Of a stretch of DNA of 64,000 nt, positions 17,790-26,381 are shown one piece after another. This stretch comes from Neorhizobium populisoli (GTDB taxonomy: Bacteria; Pseudomonadota; Alphaproteobacteria; Rhizobiales; Rhizobiaceae): NCBI RefSeq assembly GCF_019430945.1, contig NZ_JAHYCB010000011.1:62001-126000 (forward strand). Direction: 5' to 3'. Numbering within the stretch: position 1 is the stretch's first letter; the number at the start of each line of letters is the position of its first letter. Below the pieces are notes generated by a model that saw only the letters and a list, made by a program, of their open reading frames with translations, was not told where the DNA came from and searched no databases. Position numbers and translations under genes: made by a program.

Positions 17790-17820
17790 GATCCCGAAAG
17801 CCGAAGCGGCTTTCGGGATC
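17790..17820. terminator. Perfect 14-bp hairpin
   Basis: The arms GATCCCGAAAGCCG and CGGCTTTCGGGATC are perfectly complementary around a 3-nt AAG loop. It lies 139 bp downstream of the lipoprotein stop. Neither side has a run of T, so it is not a textbook Rho-independent terminator; it could be a transcript-stabilising or transcription-blocking hairpin, or the edge of an excised element. Confidence 0.5.
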
Positions 17821-17957
17821 ATTAGTTGTCCAGTCGCTCATTCCTTGAGGTGGGCAGTAGTGCGCTCGATGACGGGCCGGATCTGCTTGGGTGCCATCCT
17901 CCGACGCCATCCAGCCGCTTCGACACATACTGGCGTGGCCCGACTTCCATCACCGAA

Positions 17958-18062
17958 AATAACCCAAAGCGGACCATCAGGCGATAGCCCTTAAGAATGC
18001 TTTGTTTGCCGGGCATGATGCGGGAGCTGAGAATTGGGCTACTATCGCGTCGCTCCTGCTCG
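17958..18062 (+). mobile_element. IS66-family transposase (TnpC) C-terminal remnant
   Basis: One frame reads NNPKRTIR, matching the DNNAxERxIRP block of IS66 transposases. After a frame change it continues PIALKNALFAGHDAGAENWA and TIASLL, the next conserved block. The frame then runs into DRFHSGQMTDQQFRQVFGDQ, which is not IS66-like and ends at a TGA near 18160, so the remnant appears fused to foreign sequence. No inverted repeats or other IS66 genes were seen. Confidence 0.65.
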
Positions 18063-18165
18063 ATCGCTTCCACAGCGGACAGATGACAGACCAGCAGTTC
18101 CGGCAGGTCTTCGGGGATCAGGTCGATCCCACGCTCGTCAAGAAATATTGGGAAATGTGAAGCAC

Positions 18166-18351
18166 ATGAAGCGTATGCGGATGCAGAAGAAACTGGCTTA
18201 TCTCGTATTCATCCCGTCGGCTGTGATCCTGTTCTCGCTCGCCTGGACTTATTTCGGTGCATTCTCTTTAGGAGCTTTCTTGTCCTTAGCGGTTTTATTG
18301 GTCGGAATGCGGTTTATTTTGCGCATCTGTTTCGAGTTTCATGACCGTTGA
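18166..18351 (+). CDS. Small two-helix membrane protein
   Basis: The 61-aa frame starts MKRMRMQKKLAYL. A basic N-terminus is followed by two hydrophobic segments (VFIPSAVILFSLAWTYFGAF and GAFLSLAVLLVGMRFIL), predicting a hairpin inner-membrane protein with both ends in the cytoplasm. The ribosome site is weak (GGGAAATG). No family recognised; start choice follows the positive-inside pattern. Confidence 0.5.
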   Translation: MKRMRMQKKLAYLVFIPSAVILFSLAWTYFGAFSLGAFLSLAVLLVGMRFILRICFEFHDR

Positions 18352-18600
18352 TTGGCACCGACGTCGGAGACGGAAACTCGCAGTCGCACAATGGTGAAGC
18401 ACACCCTCTGATTGTGTTCTTTTCCAGCCAGAGGAGATTGGAGATTTCCTGAGCTAACCAGGCTCTCTCGGCCACCTACAATATGTTCCCTGCCTTCTTA
18501 ATGTTTTTGAGAATGTATCCCTTCTGAACCGTGTCCAATTTTTACACTCTCCCGGATCGTCCTCGTCATGAAATTGCTTGCCTAACCGAACAGAGAGGAG

Positions 18601-18984
18601 TTGCCTATTCCGCAAGCACATCGCAAAGCCGAAATCGGGTCGGCCCATTCGTGCCACTTCCCTCCGACCCCGGCAACGGGGGGAAGTCGGGATGTCTATG
18701 TCAACAGCCGTCAGTTGATGCGCGTCGGCGACGCTTACGTTCCCCATGGCTGCCCTACTTGCCCGCAATCGGCGCATGGACGTAAGCTTGCGGCCGGTTC
18801 GGGCACTGTCTTCATTAACGGCCGCCCGGCAGGGCGCGTAGGTGACGCCATCGACTGCGGCGGCAACGCGCAGACTGGCTCCGGGAATGTTTTCATTGGT
18901 GAAGATGAAGTCAAGGCCGCTGGCAGCGGCACCTCTTGCCAAGTGAGCATGGCGGCGCAATCTACGCCGACAATCAGGGGGTGA
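18601..18984 (+). CDS. Type VI secretion PAAR-domain spike-tip protein
   Basis: The 127-aa protein has the repeated metal-site pattern of PAAR proteins: SAHSCHFPPTPATGG near the N-terminus, then RVGDAYVPHGCPTCP and NGRPAGRVGDAIDCGG. PAAR proteins cap the VgrG spike of the type VI system and carry effectors out of the cell. The start is a TTG directly after GAGAGGAG, since no ATG exists upstream in the open frame, so the N-terminus is uncertain. Nothing extends beyond the PAAR domain. The DUF4123 gene follows after 2 bp, a normal PAAR-chaperone-effector order. Confidence 0.88.
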   Translation: MPIPQAHRKAEIGSAHSCHFPPTPATGGSRDVYVNSRQLMRVGDAYVPHGCPTCPQSAHGRKLAAGSGTVFINGRPAGRVGDAIDCGGNAQTGSGNVFIGEDEVKAAGSGTSCQVSMAAQSTPTIRG

Positions 18985-18986
18985 AA

Positions 18987-19962
18987 ATGTCCGGTAGAAC
19001 TGAAGACAGTTACGGTTTCTCTGTCGTCTCACGGGCATTTCTTGAGCGCCTTTGCGAAATCGCTGAGGGCTGCGACAAACGCATTTATGCAGTAATAGAT
19101 GGTGCCCGCTTCGGCGGGCTGCCGTCGCGTCTTTTCGCAGCCAAATTAAGTCATCGTCATTTGTATCGCCAGATCGGTGCAGGAGCCGCCGTCGTTCTCG
19201 GTGGACCTTGGTTAGTAACATTGTGCATGGCTCCGCCGATGCCTGTCTCGCAAGATACGGTGGAAGGCTCGGAAGAGCCGACCGACGAAGAGCTTGCTGC
19301 TCTTGCGGCGAAGTTATAGCTTGATATGGCGCATGCCGTCGCCAATGGTGACGAAAGCGGCGGCAGTATGTTGCCAACCGACGAGATAGACCGCCCAGAG
19401 CGGATAAAGGTCCGTATCGAGGCGCTGCTTGAGTTAGTCGAGGACAAGCCCGGCCTCGTGTTCTGGATCGGAGGCCGCTCCTTGTCGGAAGACGAGATCT
19501 ACCGTCATCTGCGCAGCATCAACCGAATTCTCATAGAACGAGAATCTGAACAGGATCTGGTGGGAGATAGTCTGTCGGCCTTGCCTGGTGCTGCGAACTC
19601 GCTCTGGCGGCAGGAGTGGCGGACCCGGATCAGGTGCCGGCTGATGACAATAATGAAGGAGGAAAGAGCTTCGAGGCCTCCGTCTTCCGCCATGCAGATC
19701 CGAACGTGATGATGCAGGTATTTCCCACCCTCTCGCAGAACAGGTGGCGCGTCTGATGGGGCCGGCCGAGCAGATCTTCTTTGCGCCCAGTGAGGAATGG
19801 GGCGGAAGCATCAAACGGGGGCGTCGCCCCGCAGATGCTGCAGTAGGTAAAGGCCTATTGCGACTGACACGAGAGAACCTGGAGACGATTGGCGACAAAG
19901 GATACAGTTTTCATGGCATAGAAGAATTGAGGTCTTTCGCCGCTCTGCACCGCACCTATTAG
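18987..19962 (+). pseudogene. DUF4123 type VI effector-chaperone, multiply frameshifted
   Basis: The ATG at 18987 follows GGGGG at good distance. Segment 1 reads YAVIDGARFGGLPSRLFAAK and LYRQIGAGAAVVLGGPWLV, the N-terminal blocks of DUF4123 chaperones. It stops at 19319. Segment 2 (another frame, to about 19560) gives DKPGLVFWIGGRSLSEDEIY and RHLRSIN. Segment 3 gives VFRHADPNVMMQVFPTL and segment 4 EQVARLMGPAEQIFFAPSEE up to 19962. At least three indels separate them. DUF4123 proteins load effectors on the spike; this copy cannot be made full length. Confidence 0.8.
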
Positions 19963-19967
19963 AGAAC

Positions 19968-20204
19968 ATGGACGACCGAGAAGCGCTGATATTCATGGAG
20001 CGGCATGAAAGGCAAGCCCGAGCACACGGCTTGAAAACCGAACGGGGCTTTTTCCAGTGGACTTATCTGATGGGAGCGAGTGATGATCGCTTCATCCAGT
20101 CGCCGGAAATTTATGCTCAACTAAAGGGCGGCAATCCAGATGATAGGCTCAATGACATGATGCGGCTGATGGCCAAGGCGACGAGGGAGGAACTACGCTT
20201 ATGA
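19968..20204 (+). CDS. Small hypothetical protein of the DUF4123 locus
   Basis: A 78-aa frame, MDDREALIFMERHERQARAH at its start, predicted alpha-helical. It follows the DUF4123 remnant by 5 bp, and its stop overlaps the next ATG by 4 bp, so it keeps operon spacing even though both neighbours are broken. Similar short helical proteins often follow DUF4123 genes, but the function is unknown. It may be a co-chaperone or an orphan. Confidence 0.5.
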   Translation: MDDREALIFMERHERQARAHGLKTERGFFQWTYLMGASDDRFIQSPEIYAQLKGGNPDDRLNDMMRLMAKATREELRL

Positions 20205-20580
20205 GCGGCGCACTGGCCGCAGGCGGCGGGGAGGCGCTACTTGGAAGAAAAAGGCGCTCAAGCCCGGTATCGCCCGCAAGCTGACGTGCCGAGCGGCATG
20301 GTCATCCAGGCATTTGGTGTCTTCGCCGAGGCGCCGCTGCGGTGGCAATGCCATTTTCATCCGACGCCTTCGGACGGCACGCGCTTTAGCTCGTCTTCGG
20401 CATTTCAACCCGTAGAGCTCGCACGAGCTGCGATTGGGACAAAACGGTTCCACGCCGTCGCCGCGCGGCAAACTCGAAGGCGCTTATTCCTATGTCACTA
20501 TCGAGGACGTGACCTTCTTCGCGGCACCAAGTTCCACCGCACCCATCACGTCCTCGGCCTCCTGATCGGTCAGGCTTAGA
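20201..20580 (+). pseudogene. Type VI effector remnant
   Basis: An ATG overlapping the previous stop opens MSGALAAGGGEALLGRKRRS but terminates after 27 codons at 20284. Further frames contain pieces that look like one protein cut by indels (GMVIQAFGVFAEAPL, then KLEGAYSYVTIEDVTFF). Position after PAAR, DUF4123 and a small gene predicts the effector/toxin itself. The toxin class cannot be recognised from what remains. Confidence 0.4.
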
Positions 20581-20598
20581 CGCGACTAAATCCGCATC

Positions 20599-22239
20599 TC
20601 AGAGCAGCGCCTGTTCGTTGCGTCCAAGGAAGCGGAAGGCGATATAGACAGCCAGTCCGCTTACCAGCAGCAGGATGCTCGCCATGGCTGCCGCCGTGCC
20701 GAAATCGCCATCGAGGATTAGCAGGTAAATGCGCACAGGCATGGTGACCGTGCTGCCGACATAGAGCACGAGCGACGACGACAGTTCGTTGATCGCCGTG
20801 ACGAAGCTGAGCATGCCGCCGGCGATAATGCCCGGCACGATGAGCGGCACAGTGATGCGCAGAAATGCTTGGAACGGGCTATATCCCAGCGAGATCGCCG
20901 CCTCTTCCATGCTCGGCGATATCTGCCTGAGCGCCGACGCCGTCGTCCTGACCGCATAAGGCAGACGGCGGATAAAGACTGACAGGATGATGATCGTCGC
21001 CGTTCCCGTCAGGATGACCGGGCCGGTGTTGAAGACGGCGATATAGGCGATGCCGATCACGATGCCCGGCATGACGAAAGGGATCATGAAGGCCGCATCG
21101 AGAAGCGAGGTGTTCAAGGTGGTCCGCCGGGCCACATAGACGCCGACGATCGTGCCGACCAACACGATCAGGATGACTGCCATCACCGAGAAGGTGAGCG
21201 AGTTGCGCACCACGTCGCCCAGATTGAAGAGAATGCGAGTGTAGCTCTGCAATCCGAAACCCGACTGGAAGACGGGGCCGTTGGTCAGGCGGAAGGAGTA
21301 GATGATCGAGATGATCACCGGCAGGGCGCCGAGCAGGCCGATCAGGTAGACGACTGTATGCGCGGCGACATTGCGCCAGCCCTTCAGCTTGATCTTGATC
21401 GGCTTGTTGATCATGTTGCCGTGATAGACGTTCCGGCGCGACATGTAGCGCTGCAGGAAGACGAAGAGCATGGAGACGATGATCAGCACGACGCTGATCG
21501 TGGTCGCCATCGACATGTTGGAACCGACCTCCGCCGAATAGAGCGTGAAGGCTTCGGTCGCCAGCACGTTATAGCCACGACCGAGCAGCCGCGGCGTGCC
21601 GAAATCGGCGATGGCATGGATGAAGGCGAGCAGGCCGCCGGCCGACAGTGCCGGAAAGACCATCGGGAACGAGATCTTGAACGTCCGCTGCCATGGCGTC
21701 AGCCCCAGGCCTTCGGCAGCCTCTTCAAGCGAACGGTTGACGTTGGCCAGCGCCCCAGAGACCATGAGGTATACGTAAGGGTAGAATTTCAGGGCGAAGA
21801 CGATGAGGATGCCGATCAGGCCGTAGATCGGCGGGATCATGATCCCGACGTCCCGCAGGCCGGTGCGCACCAGCCCGCCGGCGCCGAACAGCACGATCCA
21901 GGAATAGGCGCCGATGAACGGCGGCGAGACGAGCGCCAGGATCGCCAGCAGCGACACGAACTTGCTGCCGAAGATAACGAACCGGGAGATGCAAAACGCC
22001 ATGATGGCGCCAAGCAGCAGCGCACCTGCAAGCCCTCCGAAGCCCACCACCAGCGTGTTGAGCAGCGCCCTGTGAAACCGCGGTTCGCTAAGGAAGGCGG
22101 CGTAATTGGCGAGGGTGAACTGACCGTTTGGATCATGGAAACTCGACAACAGCACGGTGCCGACGGGAAGCAGCAGAAAGATCGCCAGCAGGAGCCAGGT
22201 GAAGATGGCAACAGCCGACCAGAAATTCAGTCGCGACAT
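20599..22239 (-). CDS. ABC transporter permease, double-length Fe(3+)/phosphonate type
   Basis: The 546-aa inner-membrane protein contains two tandem binding-protein-dependent permease halves, giving about 12 membrane helices. Each half carries an EAA-loop (EEAAEGLGLTPWQRTFKIS and MEEAAISLGYSPFQAFLRI) that contacts the ATPase. This fused FbpB-like form is usual for iron(III), thiamine and 2-aminoethylphosphonate importers. Its ATG lies 2 bp after the ATPase stop with GGGAGG upstream, so the two are co-transcribed. The substrate cannot be told from sequence. Confidence 0.9.
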   Translation of the reverse strand: MSRLNFWSAVAIFTWLLLAIFLLLPVGTVLLSSFHDPNGQFTLANYAAFLSEPRFHRALLNTLVVGFGGLAGALLLGAIMAFCISRFVIFGSKFVSLLAILALVSPPFIGAYSWIVLFGAGGLVRTGLRDVGIMIPPIYGLIGILIVFALKFYPYVYLMVSGALANVNRSLEEAAEGLGLTPWQRTFKISFPMVFPALSAGGLLAFIHAIADFGTPRLLGRGYNVLATEAFTLYSAEVGSNMSMATTISVVLIIVSMLFVFLQRYMSRRNVYHGNMINKPIKIKLKGWRNVAAHTVVYLIGLLGALPVIISIIYSFRLTNGPVFQSGFGLQSYTRILFNLGDVVRNSLTFSVMAVILIVLVGTIVGVYVARRTTLNTSLLDAAFMIPFVMPGIVIGIAYIAVFNTGPVILTGTATIIILSVFIRRLPYAVRTTASALRQISPSMEEAAISLGYSPFQAFLRITVPLIVPGIIAGGMLSFVTAINELSSSLVLYVGSTVTMPVRIYLLILDGDFGTAAAMASILLLVSGLAVYIAFRFLGRNEQALL

Positions 22240-22241
22240 GA

Positions 22242-23297
22242 TCAGCCTCCCGTGGAAAGACGCTTGCCGTTGGTGTCGAAGCCCATCAGGGCGTCGCGTG
22301 TAATCAGAACCGATACCGGCTCGCCGACGGCACGGCCGGCATTTCGGCCCGGATTGGCGATATGCACGACGAGTTCACCGATGCCGGTGCTGACCTGCAG
22401 ATGCGCTTCCCGGCCGAGGTAGACATATTTGCTGACCGTCCCTTTGATCGTCGCGCCCTCGCGGGCTGCCGGATTTGACAGGCCCAGTCGTTCGGGGCGG
22501 ACGGCCCAGGTCTCGGCCTTGACGTCGCTTAGCCCAAGATTGCGTGTAAGGTTTTCCAGATCTGCTCCGGATTTCAACGTATTCAGGGTGCCGACGAAAT
22601 TGGCGACGAAACGTGTCTGCGGGTCGCCATAGATATCCTGCGGCGTGCCGATCTGCTCTACATGTCCGCCGCTCATCACGCAGATGCGGTCGGAGATCGC
22701 CAGCGCTTCTTCCTGGTCGTGCGTGACGTAGATCGCGGCAATATCGATCTGTTTCTGTATGTCGCGGATTTCCTCGCGCAACTCGATGCGCAACTTGGCG
22801 TCGAGGTTGGAGAGTGGCTCATCCATCAGGAGCAGTCGAGGCTTGATCACCATGGCGCGTGCGATACCGATGCGCTGCTGCTGGCCGCCGGACATGGCGG
22901 ATGGCATGCGATCGGCCAGGGCGGAAAGGCGGACAGTGGCGAGTGCCTCGTCGACCCGCGCCTTGCGTTCCGCCTCCGGCACCTTGCGTGGCTTCAGGCC
23001 AAAGGCGACGTTGTCGAATACGCTCAGATGCGGAAACACGGCATAGTCCTGAAACACCATGCCGATGTCGCGCTGGTGAGGCGGAATTTTGCGCAGGTCG
23101 TAATCGCCAAGCTTAATATCGCCGGAGGTCAGGTCGTTGAATCCAGCAATCGCGCGCAGCAGGGTGGTCTTTCCGCACCCGCTCGGCCCAAGCAGTGTGA
23201 AGAACTCCCCCTTGTCGACGCTGACAGAAACCCCGTCCAGCGCTTTGAAGTTTACCCCGAATTGCTTCGTGGCATTTCCGACCGTCAGATACGTCAT
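22242..23297 (-). CDS. ABC transporter ATP-binding protein
   Basis: From the ATG at 23297, which has AGGAGG 6 nt upstream, the product is 351 aa. It shows Walker A GPSGCGKTT, Q-loop VFQDYAVFPH, signature SGGQQQR, Walker B LLLMDEPLSNLD and the switch His in VTHDQEEA. The C-terminal 120 residues form a TOBE-like regulatory region. It energises the downstream permease. It is divergent from the binding-protein gene 115 bp away. Confidence 0.92.
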   Translation of the reverse strand: MTYLTVGNATKQFGVNFKALDGVSVSVDKGEFFTLLGPSGCGKTTLLRAIAGFNDLTSGDIKLGDYDLRKIPPHQRDIGMVFQDYAVFPHLSVFDNVAFGLKPRKVPEAERKARVDEALATVRLSALADRMPSAMSGGQQQRIGIARAMVIKPRLLLMDEPLSNLDAKLRIELREEIRDIQKQIDIAAIYVTHDQEEALAISDRICVMSGGHVEQIGTPQDIYGDPQTRFVANFVGTLNTLKSGADLENLTRNLGLSDVKAETWAVRPERLGLSNPAAREGATIKGTVSKYVYLGREAHLQVSTGIGELVVHIANPGRNAGRAVGEPVSVLITRDALMGFDTNGKRLSTGG

Positions 23298-23412
23298 GCT
23301 GGCTCCTCCTGATGTCGATAATGGCGCAAAATATTCGTATTGCAACATTCACACTTGAGGTTCAGTATTAAAATGATCAGGAGGATGATCCAAAGCGAAC
23401 ACGGAGGATGCA
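23298..23412. promoter_or_regulatory. Divergent promoter region of the ABC importer
   Basis: This 115-bp AT-richer gap separates the ATPase/permease operon from the binding-protein gene and must contain both promoters and probably a DeoR-type operator. The binding-protein ATG has GGAGG 7 nt upstream. No exact operator repeat could be assigned by eye. Confidence 0.5.
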
Positions 23413-24405
23413 ATGAATATTCGCAAACGAACCCTATTGGCTGCAGCGGTGGTACTGGGGAGTGGCGTGGCTGGCACTGGTATCGCTGCCGCGCAGGACA
23501 AGAAGCCGGTCGTCATCTACACCGCCCATATATCCGCGATCGTCGACAAGCTGATCCCGGCCTTCGAGAAGGAAACAGGCCTGAAGGCGGAAGTCATCAA
23601 GCTCGGCTCCGGTGATGTGGCTAAGCGCGTGAAAGCGGAAGCCGGCAAGCCGGCCGCCGACGTCATCTGGTCAATTACCGGCAGCGTCCTGACCGAGCTT
23701 GCACCGATCCTTGAACCCTATTCACCGAAAGACGCCGACAAGATCAACAAGGACCTTGTCGGCAGCCCGGCCTGGACGCCCTACACCAGCGTCGTCTATG
23801 CGATGGCGGTCAACACGACCCTGACGCCTCTCAAGGACGCACCGAAGAGCTGGGCCGACCTTGCCAATCCCAAGTGGAAGGGCCAGATCGCCTCTGCACG
23901 CGCCGACAATTCCGGATCCGCCCTTCAGCAGATGCAGGGCGTCCTGACGATTTTCGGCGATGACGGCCTGAACAAGTACAATCAGATCGCCAAGAACTTC
24001 GTCCTAACGGACAGTTCCGGCTCGGTTTCGCGGTACGTCGCCGACGGCGAGACCTCGCTCGGCCTGACACTCGAGGACAACGCCCTGCAGTATGTCGCCG
24101 GCGGCGCGCCTGTCTCGATCGTGCATTTCACCGATGGTACGCTTCTGTCGCCGGATGGCGTCGCAGTCGTCAAGGGCGGTCCCAATACCGAAGGCGCCAA
24201 GAAGTTCGTCGACTGGGCGCTGTCCAAGGCCACCCAGGAAACGCTCGTGAAGGAAATCGGCCGGCGGTCGGTTCGGACTGACGTCAAGGGACCCGCAGAC
24301 CTGCCCAATCTGACCGATCTCAAGATCGTCAAAGCCAAGACGATCGCCGAACTCGGCGGGCAGGAAGCGCTGCTCGCCAAGTGGCGCGCGGCCACCGGAC
24401 AGTAA
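23413..24405 (+). CDS. ABC transporter periplasmic solute-binding protein
   Basis: The 330-aa protein has a Sec signal peptide (MNIRKRTLLAAAVVLGSGVA, cleavage near AAA-QD at about 28). The mature part resembles the iron/phosphonate/putrescine-type binding proteins: VVIYTAHISAIVDKLIPAFE, VIKLGSGDVAKRVKAEAG, then ADVIWSITGS. It delivers the ligand to the divergently encoded permease and ATPase. The ligand is uncertain; iron(III) or a phosphonate are both compatible. A strong hairpin lies just after the stop. Confidence 0.9.
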   Translation: MNIRKRTLLAAAVVLGSGVAGTGIAAAQDKKPVVIYTAHISAIVDKLIPAFEKETGLKAEVIKLGSGDVAKRVKAEAGKPAADVIWSITGSVLTELAPILEPYSPKDADKINKDLVGSPAWTPYTSVVYAMAVNTTLTPLKDAPKSWADLANPKWKGQIASARADNSGSALQQMQGVLTIFGDDGLNKYNQIAKNFVLTDSSGSVSRYVADGETSLGLTLEDNALQYVAGGAPVSIVHFTDGTLLSPDGVAVVKGGPNTEGAKKFVDWALSKATQETLVKEIGRRSVRTDVKGPADLPNLTDLKIVKAKTIAELGGQEALLAKWRAATGQ

Positions 24406-24410
24406 TAAAA

Positions 24411-24448
24411 ACGAGTCGCCCGCCATCGCGATGCGGCGGGCGGCTCGT
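24411..24448 (+). terminator. Hairpin after binding-protein gene
   Basis: Arms ACGAGTCGCCCGCC and GGCGGGCGGCTCGT pair with one mismatch around a short ATCGCGATGC-containing loop, 5 bp after the binding-protein stop. There is no T-run. In binding-protein operons such hairpins usually protect the upstream mRNA and reduce expression of downstream genes, which would make the phosphatase and regulator less abundant. Confidence 0.6.
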
Positions 24449-24546
24449 ACGACCGTTGCCCGTGTCATCGCCCTGTCAATCAACAATGTAACTGACATCA
24501 GCCACCGTCCTCATGGCCGGCGGACCGCAATCGTGGATTTACGCAT

Positions 24547-25563
24547 ATGAAGCAGATCGAGGCCTTCACGCTCGGCAAGAAATTCGGCCATCCCGAGTTG
24601 AACGAAGACAGCATGGTCATCATGCCGGACCTCGGTTATGCGGTGATCGACGGTGTCACCGATCGCAACGGGACCCGCTACGGTGGCATGCTTTCAGGCC
24701 GCTTCGCCTCGCGCACCGTCAAGCGTGCTCTCGAACAGTTCCTGCTCGGTCGCAACGACCCCGATCAGCGTCACCTGACTTATGAGGGGCCGGAATGGCT
24801 GATGCGTTACCTCACAAATGCCATTCGTCGTGGTTACGAAGACAACAATGCGCTCGCAGCGGCAAAGTCGGATTGGAAGGTTCGCGCTGGTTGCACGCTG
24901 ATGATCGCCTTCTACGACGGAGATTTCCTGCAGGTCGTGGCCGCCGGTGACAGCGGCATACGCATCAACGGTTCCGACGTGGTGCAGCCGCTGAAGCCGC
25001 TGGACGATGTCACAGCGATCCTGCGCCGGGAGGCCTGGCGCGTTTTCGAAGCGAAGGGTGTCGGGGTCAAGGATCGCGACCGGATGTCGGGCCTCTTTAC
25101 ATGGCAGGGGACACAACACCAGCCGCCCGGCTCCGAGACGGGCGATCCGGGCCTGATCGAGACGATCGAGAAACAGGCGCTCGAAGCAGCCCGCCAGCAC
25201 CTTCCGACCGTGCCTGATTATGAACTGCTCGAACTCATCCAGCATGGCATCGCCCATGGTCAGGGCAATTTTCAGAATGTCACAGATCGTGTGCTTGGAT
25301 ATGGGGGTCTCGACGGGTTCGACATCGCATCCCAATATATCGTGACGCGGCGTCTTCCAATCTCTGAAATTGACACGATAGAGTTATTCTCTGATGGATA
25401 TTTCGAGATGGGGGCAGAATTCGGCATAGCCTCCTGGGAAGCAGCCTTTCAACGGGTAGAAGAGGAAGATCCTCACAAGATCGGCCGGTACATGAGCGTA
25501 AAGGGAACCACGGATATCCAGCTGACCGACGATCGAACGTATATTGGTGTCAGGTTGCGATGA
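24547..25563 (+). CDS. PP2C-like protein phosphatase in ABC transporter locus
   Basis: The 338-aa protein carries the PP2C metal-site pattern: NEDS (19-22), VIDGVTD (Asp35, Gly36), AAGDSG, LFSDGY and TDDRT (Asp328/329). The spacing and total length fit a stand-alone PP2C-like domain without membrane segments. It lies downstream of the binding-protein hairpin and overlaps the DeoR gene by 4 bp. A soluble PP2C in an importer operon is unusual; it could dephosphorylate a regulator or act on a small phosphoester. No dedicated kinase is present next to it. Confidence 0.75.
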   Translation: MKQIEAFTLGKKFGHPELNEDSMVIMPDLGYAVIDGVTDRNGTRYGGMLSGRFASRTVKRALEQFLLGRNDPDQRHLTYEGPEWLMRYLTNAIRRGYEDNNALAAAKSDWKVRAGCTLMIAFYDGDFLQVVAAGDSGIRINGSDVVQPLKPLDDVTAILRREAWRVFEAKGVGVKDRDRMSGLFTWQGTQHQPPGSETGDPGLIETIEKQALEAARQHLPTVPDYELLELIQHGIAHGQGNFQNVTDRVLGYGGLDGFDIASQYIVTRRLPISEIDTIELFSDGYFEMGAEFGIASWEAAFQRVEEEDPHKIGRYMSVKGTTDIQLTDDRTYIGVRLR

Positions 25564-26372
25564 GCGGTGTGGCCTCTCCGGGTTCGGAACAATCAGAAGA
25601 CAGTGGTGATAGCCCCCGTCGCACTGAGCGGCAGGCGGCGATCCTTGAATCCGTCCGAAAGAACGGCGCAGCATCGGTCGGTGACCTTGCGAGGGAATTC
25701 GGCGTCACCCAGCAGACCATCCGCCGCGACCTGAAAAGCCTCAACGACAGCGGTCTGCTGCAAAAGGGTTTCGGGGGTGCATTTGCATCGCCGGGCGTGC
25801 CGCATTTTGTCCGCGGCGAACGGCAGAACCTGCTCGTTTCGGTAAAGAGGCGACTTGTCCAGGCGCTTGAGCAGTTCATCCAGCCGAATACAACGATGTT
25901 TATCGGCCTCGGCACGACCTTCGATTCGCTTTACGAAATTCTCGCCCGGCATCCGGGTGTCTTCATCGCGACGCCCAATCTCGAAGTTGCCTATAGCTGT
26001 GCCATGAAGACGGAGGCTTCCGTCTATATCTATGGCGGCTATGTACGCAGCAAGGACCCGACCATCCTGACTGTGCCGGACGAGAGCCGCAATCGCTTCA
26101 AGTTCGATATCGCCGTGCTGGGTGCGAGCGCGATTGATGAAGACGGAGCGGTTCTGGAGTTCGATCCGCTGGAAATCGAGCTCGTGCAAGCGATCCTGCC
26201 GCATTCGCGCCAGGTCATTCTTGTGGCCCACGACGAAAAGTTCGGCAAGCGCGCCCCACACAGGGTGACGAACCTCGGGTCGATCGACGTGCTGATCACC
26301 AATAGCGGCGCACTGGAGAAGCTCACGCCGACGGCAATACCCGACGCGCTGAAGATCGTGTCAATCGAATAG
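25560..26372 (+). CDS. DeoR-family transcriptional regulator
   Basis: The 270-aa protein has an N-terminal winged helix (QAAILESVRKNGAASVGDLA, then TQQTIRRDLKSL with the DeoR-type recognition helix) and a sugar-phosphate-isomerase-like sensor domain (FIGLGTTFDSLYEILA, YIYGGYVRS). DeoR proteins usually repress catabolic or transport operons and respond to phosphorylated intermediates. It probably controls the divergent ABC operon. It ends 9 bp before the convergent phosphate transporter gene. Confidence 0.88.
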   Translation: MSGVASPGSEQSEDSGDSPRRTERQAAILESVRKNGAASVGDLAREFGVTQQTIRRDLKSLNDSGLLQKGFGGAFASPGVPHFVRGERQNLLVSVKRRLVQALEQFIQPNTTMFIGLGTTFDSLYEILARHPGVFIATPNLEVAYSCAMKTEASVYIYGGYVRSKDPTILTVPDESRNRFKFDIAVLGASAIDEDGAVLEFDPLEIELVQAILPHSRQVILVAHDEKFGKRAPHRVTNLGSIDVLITNSGALEKLTPTAIPDALKIVSIE

Positions 26373-26381
26373 CCGCGGCCA

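Noticed and set aside
18454..19377. Long open frame of 307 codons on the minus strand
   Set aside because: It lies antisense to the PAAR and DUF4123 genes, is Arg-rich with no motif and no start signal.
21358..22422. Open frame of 354 codons on the plus strand
   Set aside because: Antisense to the permease; Asp/Arg/Gln/His-rich composition is typical of the reverse strand of membrane-protein genes.
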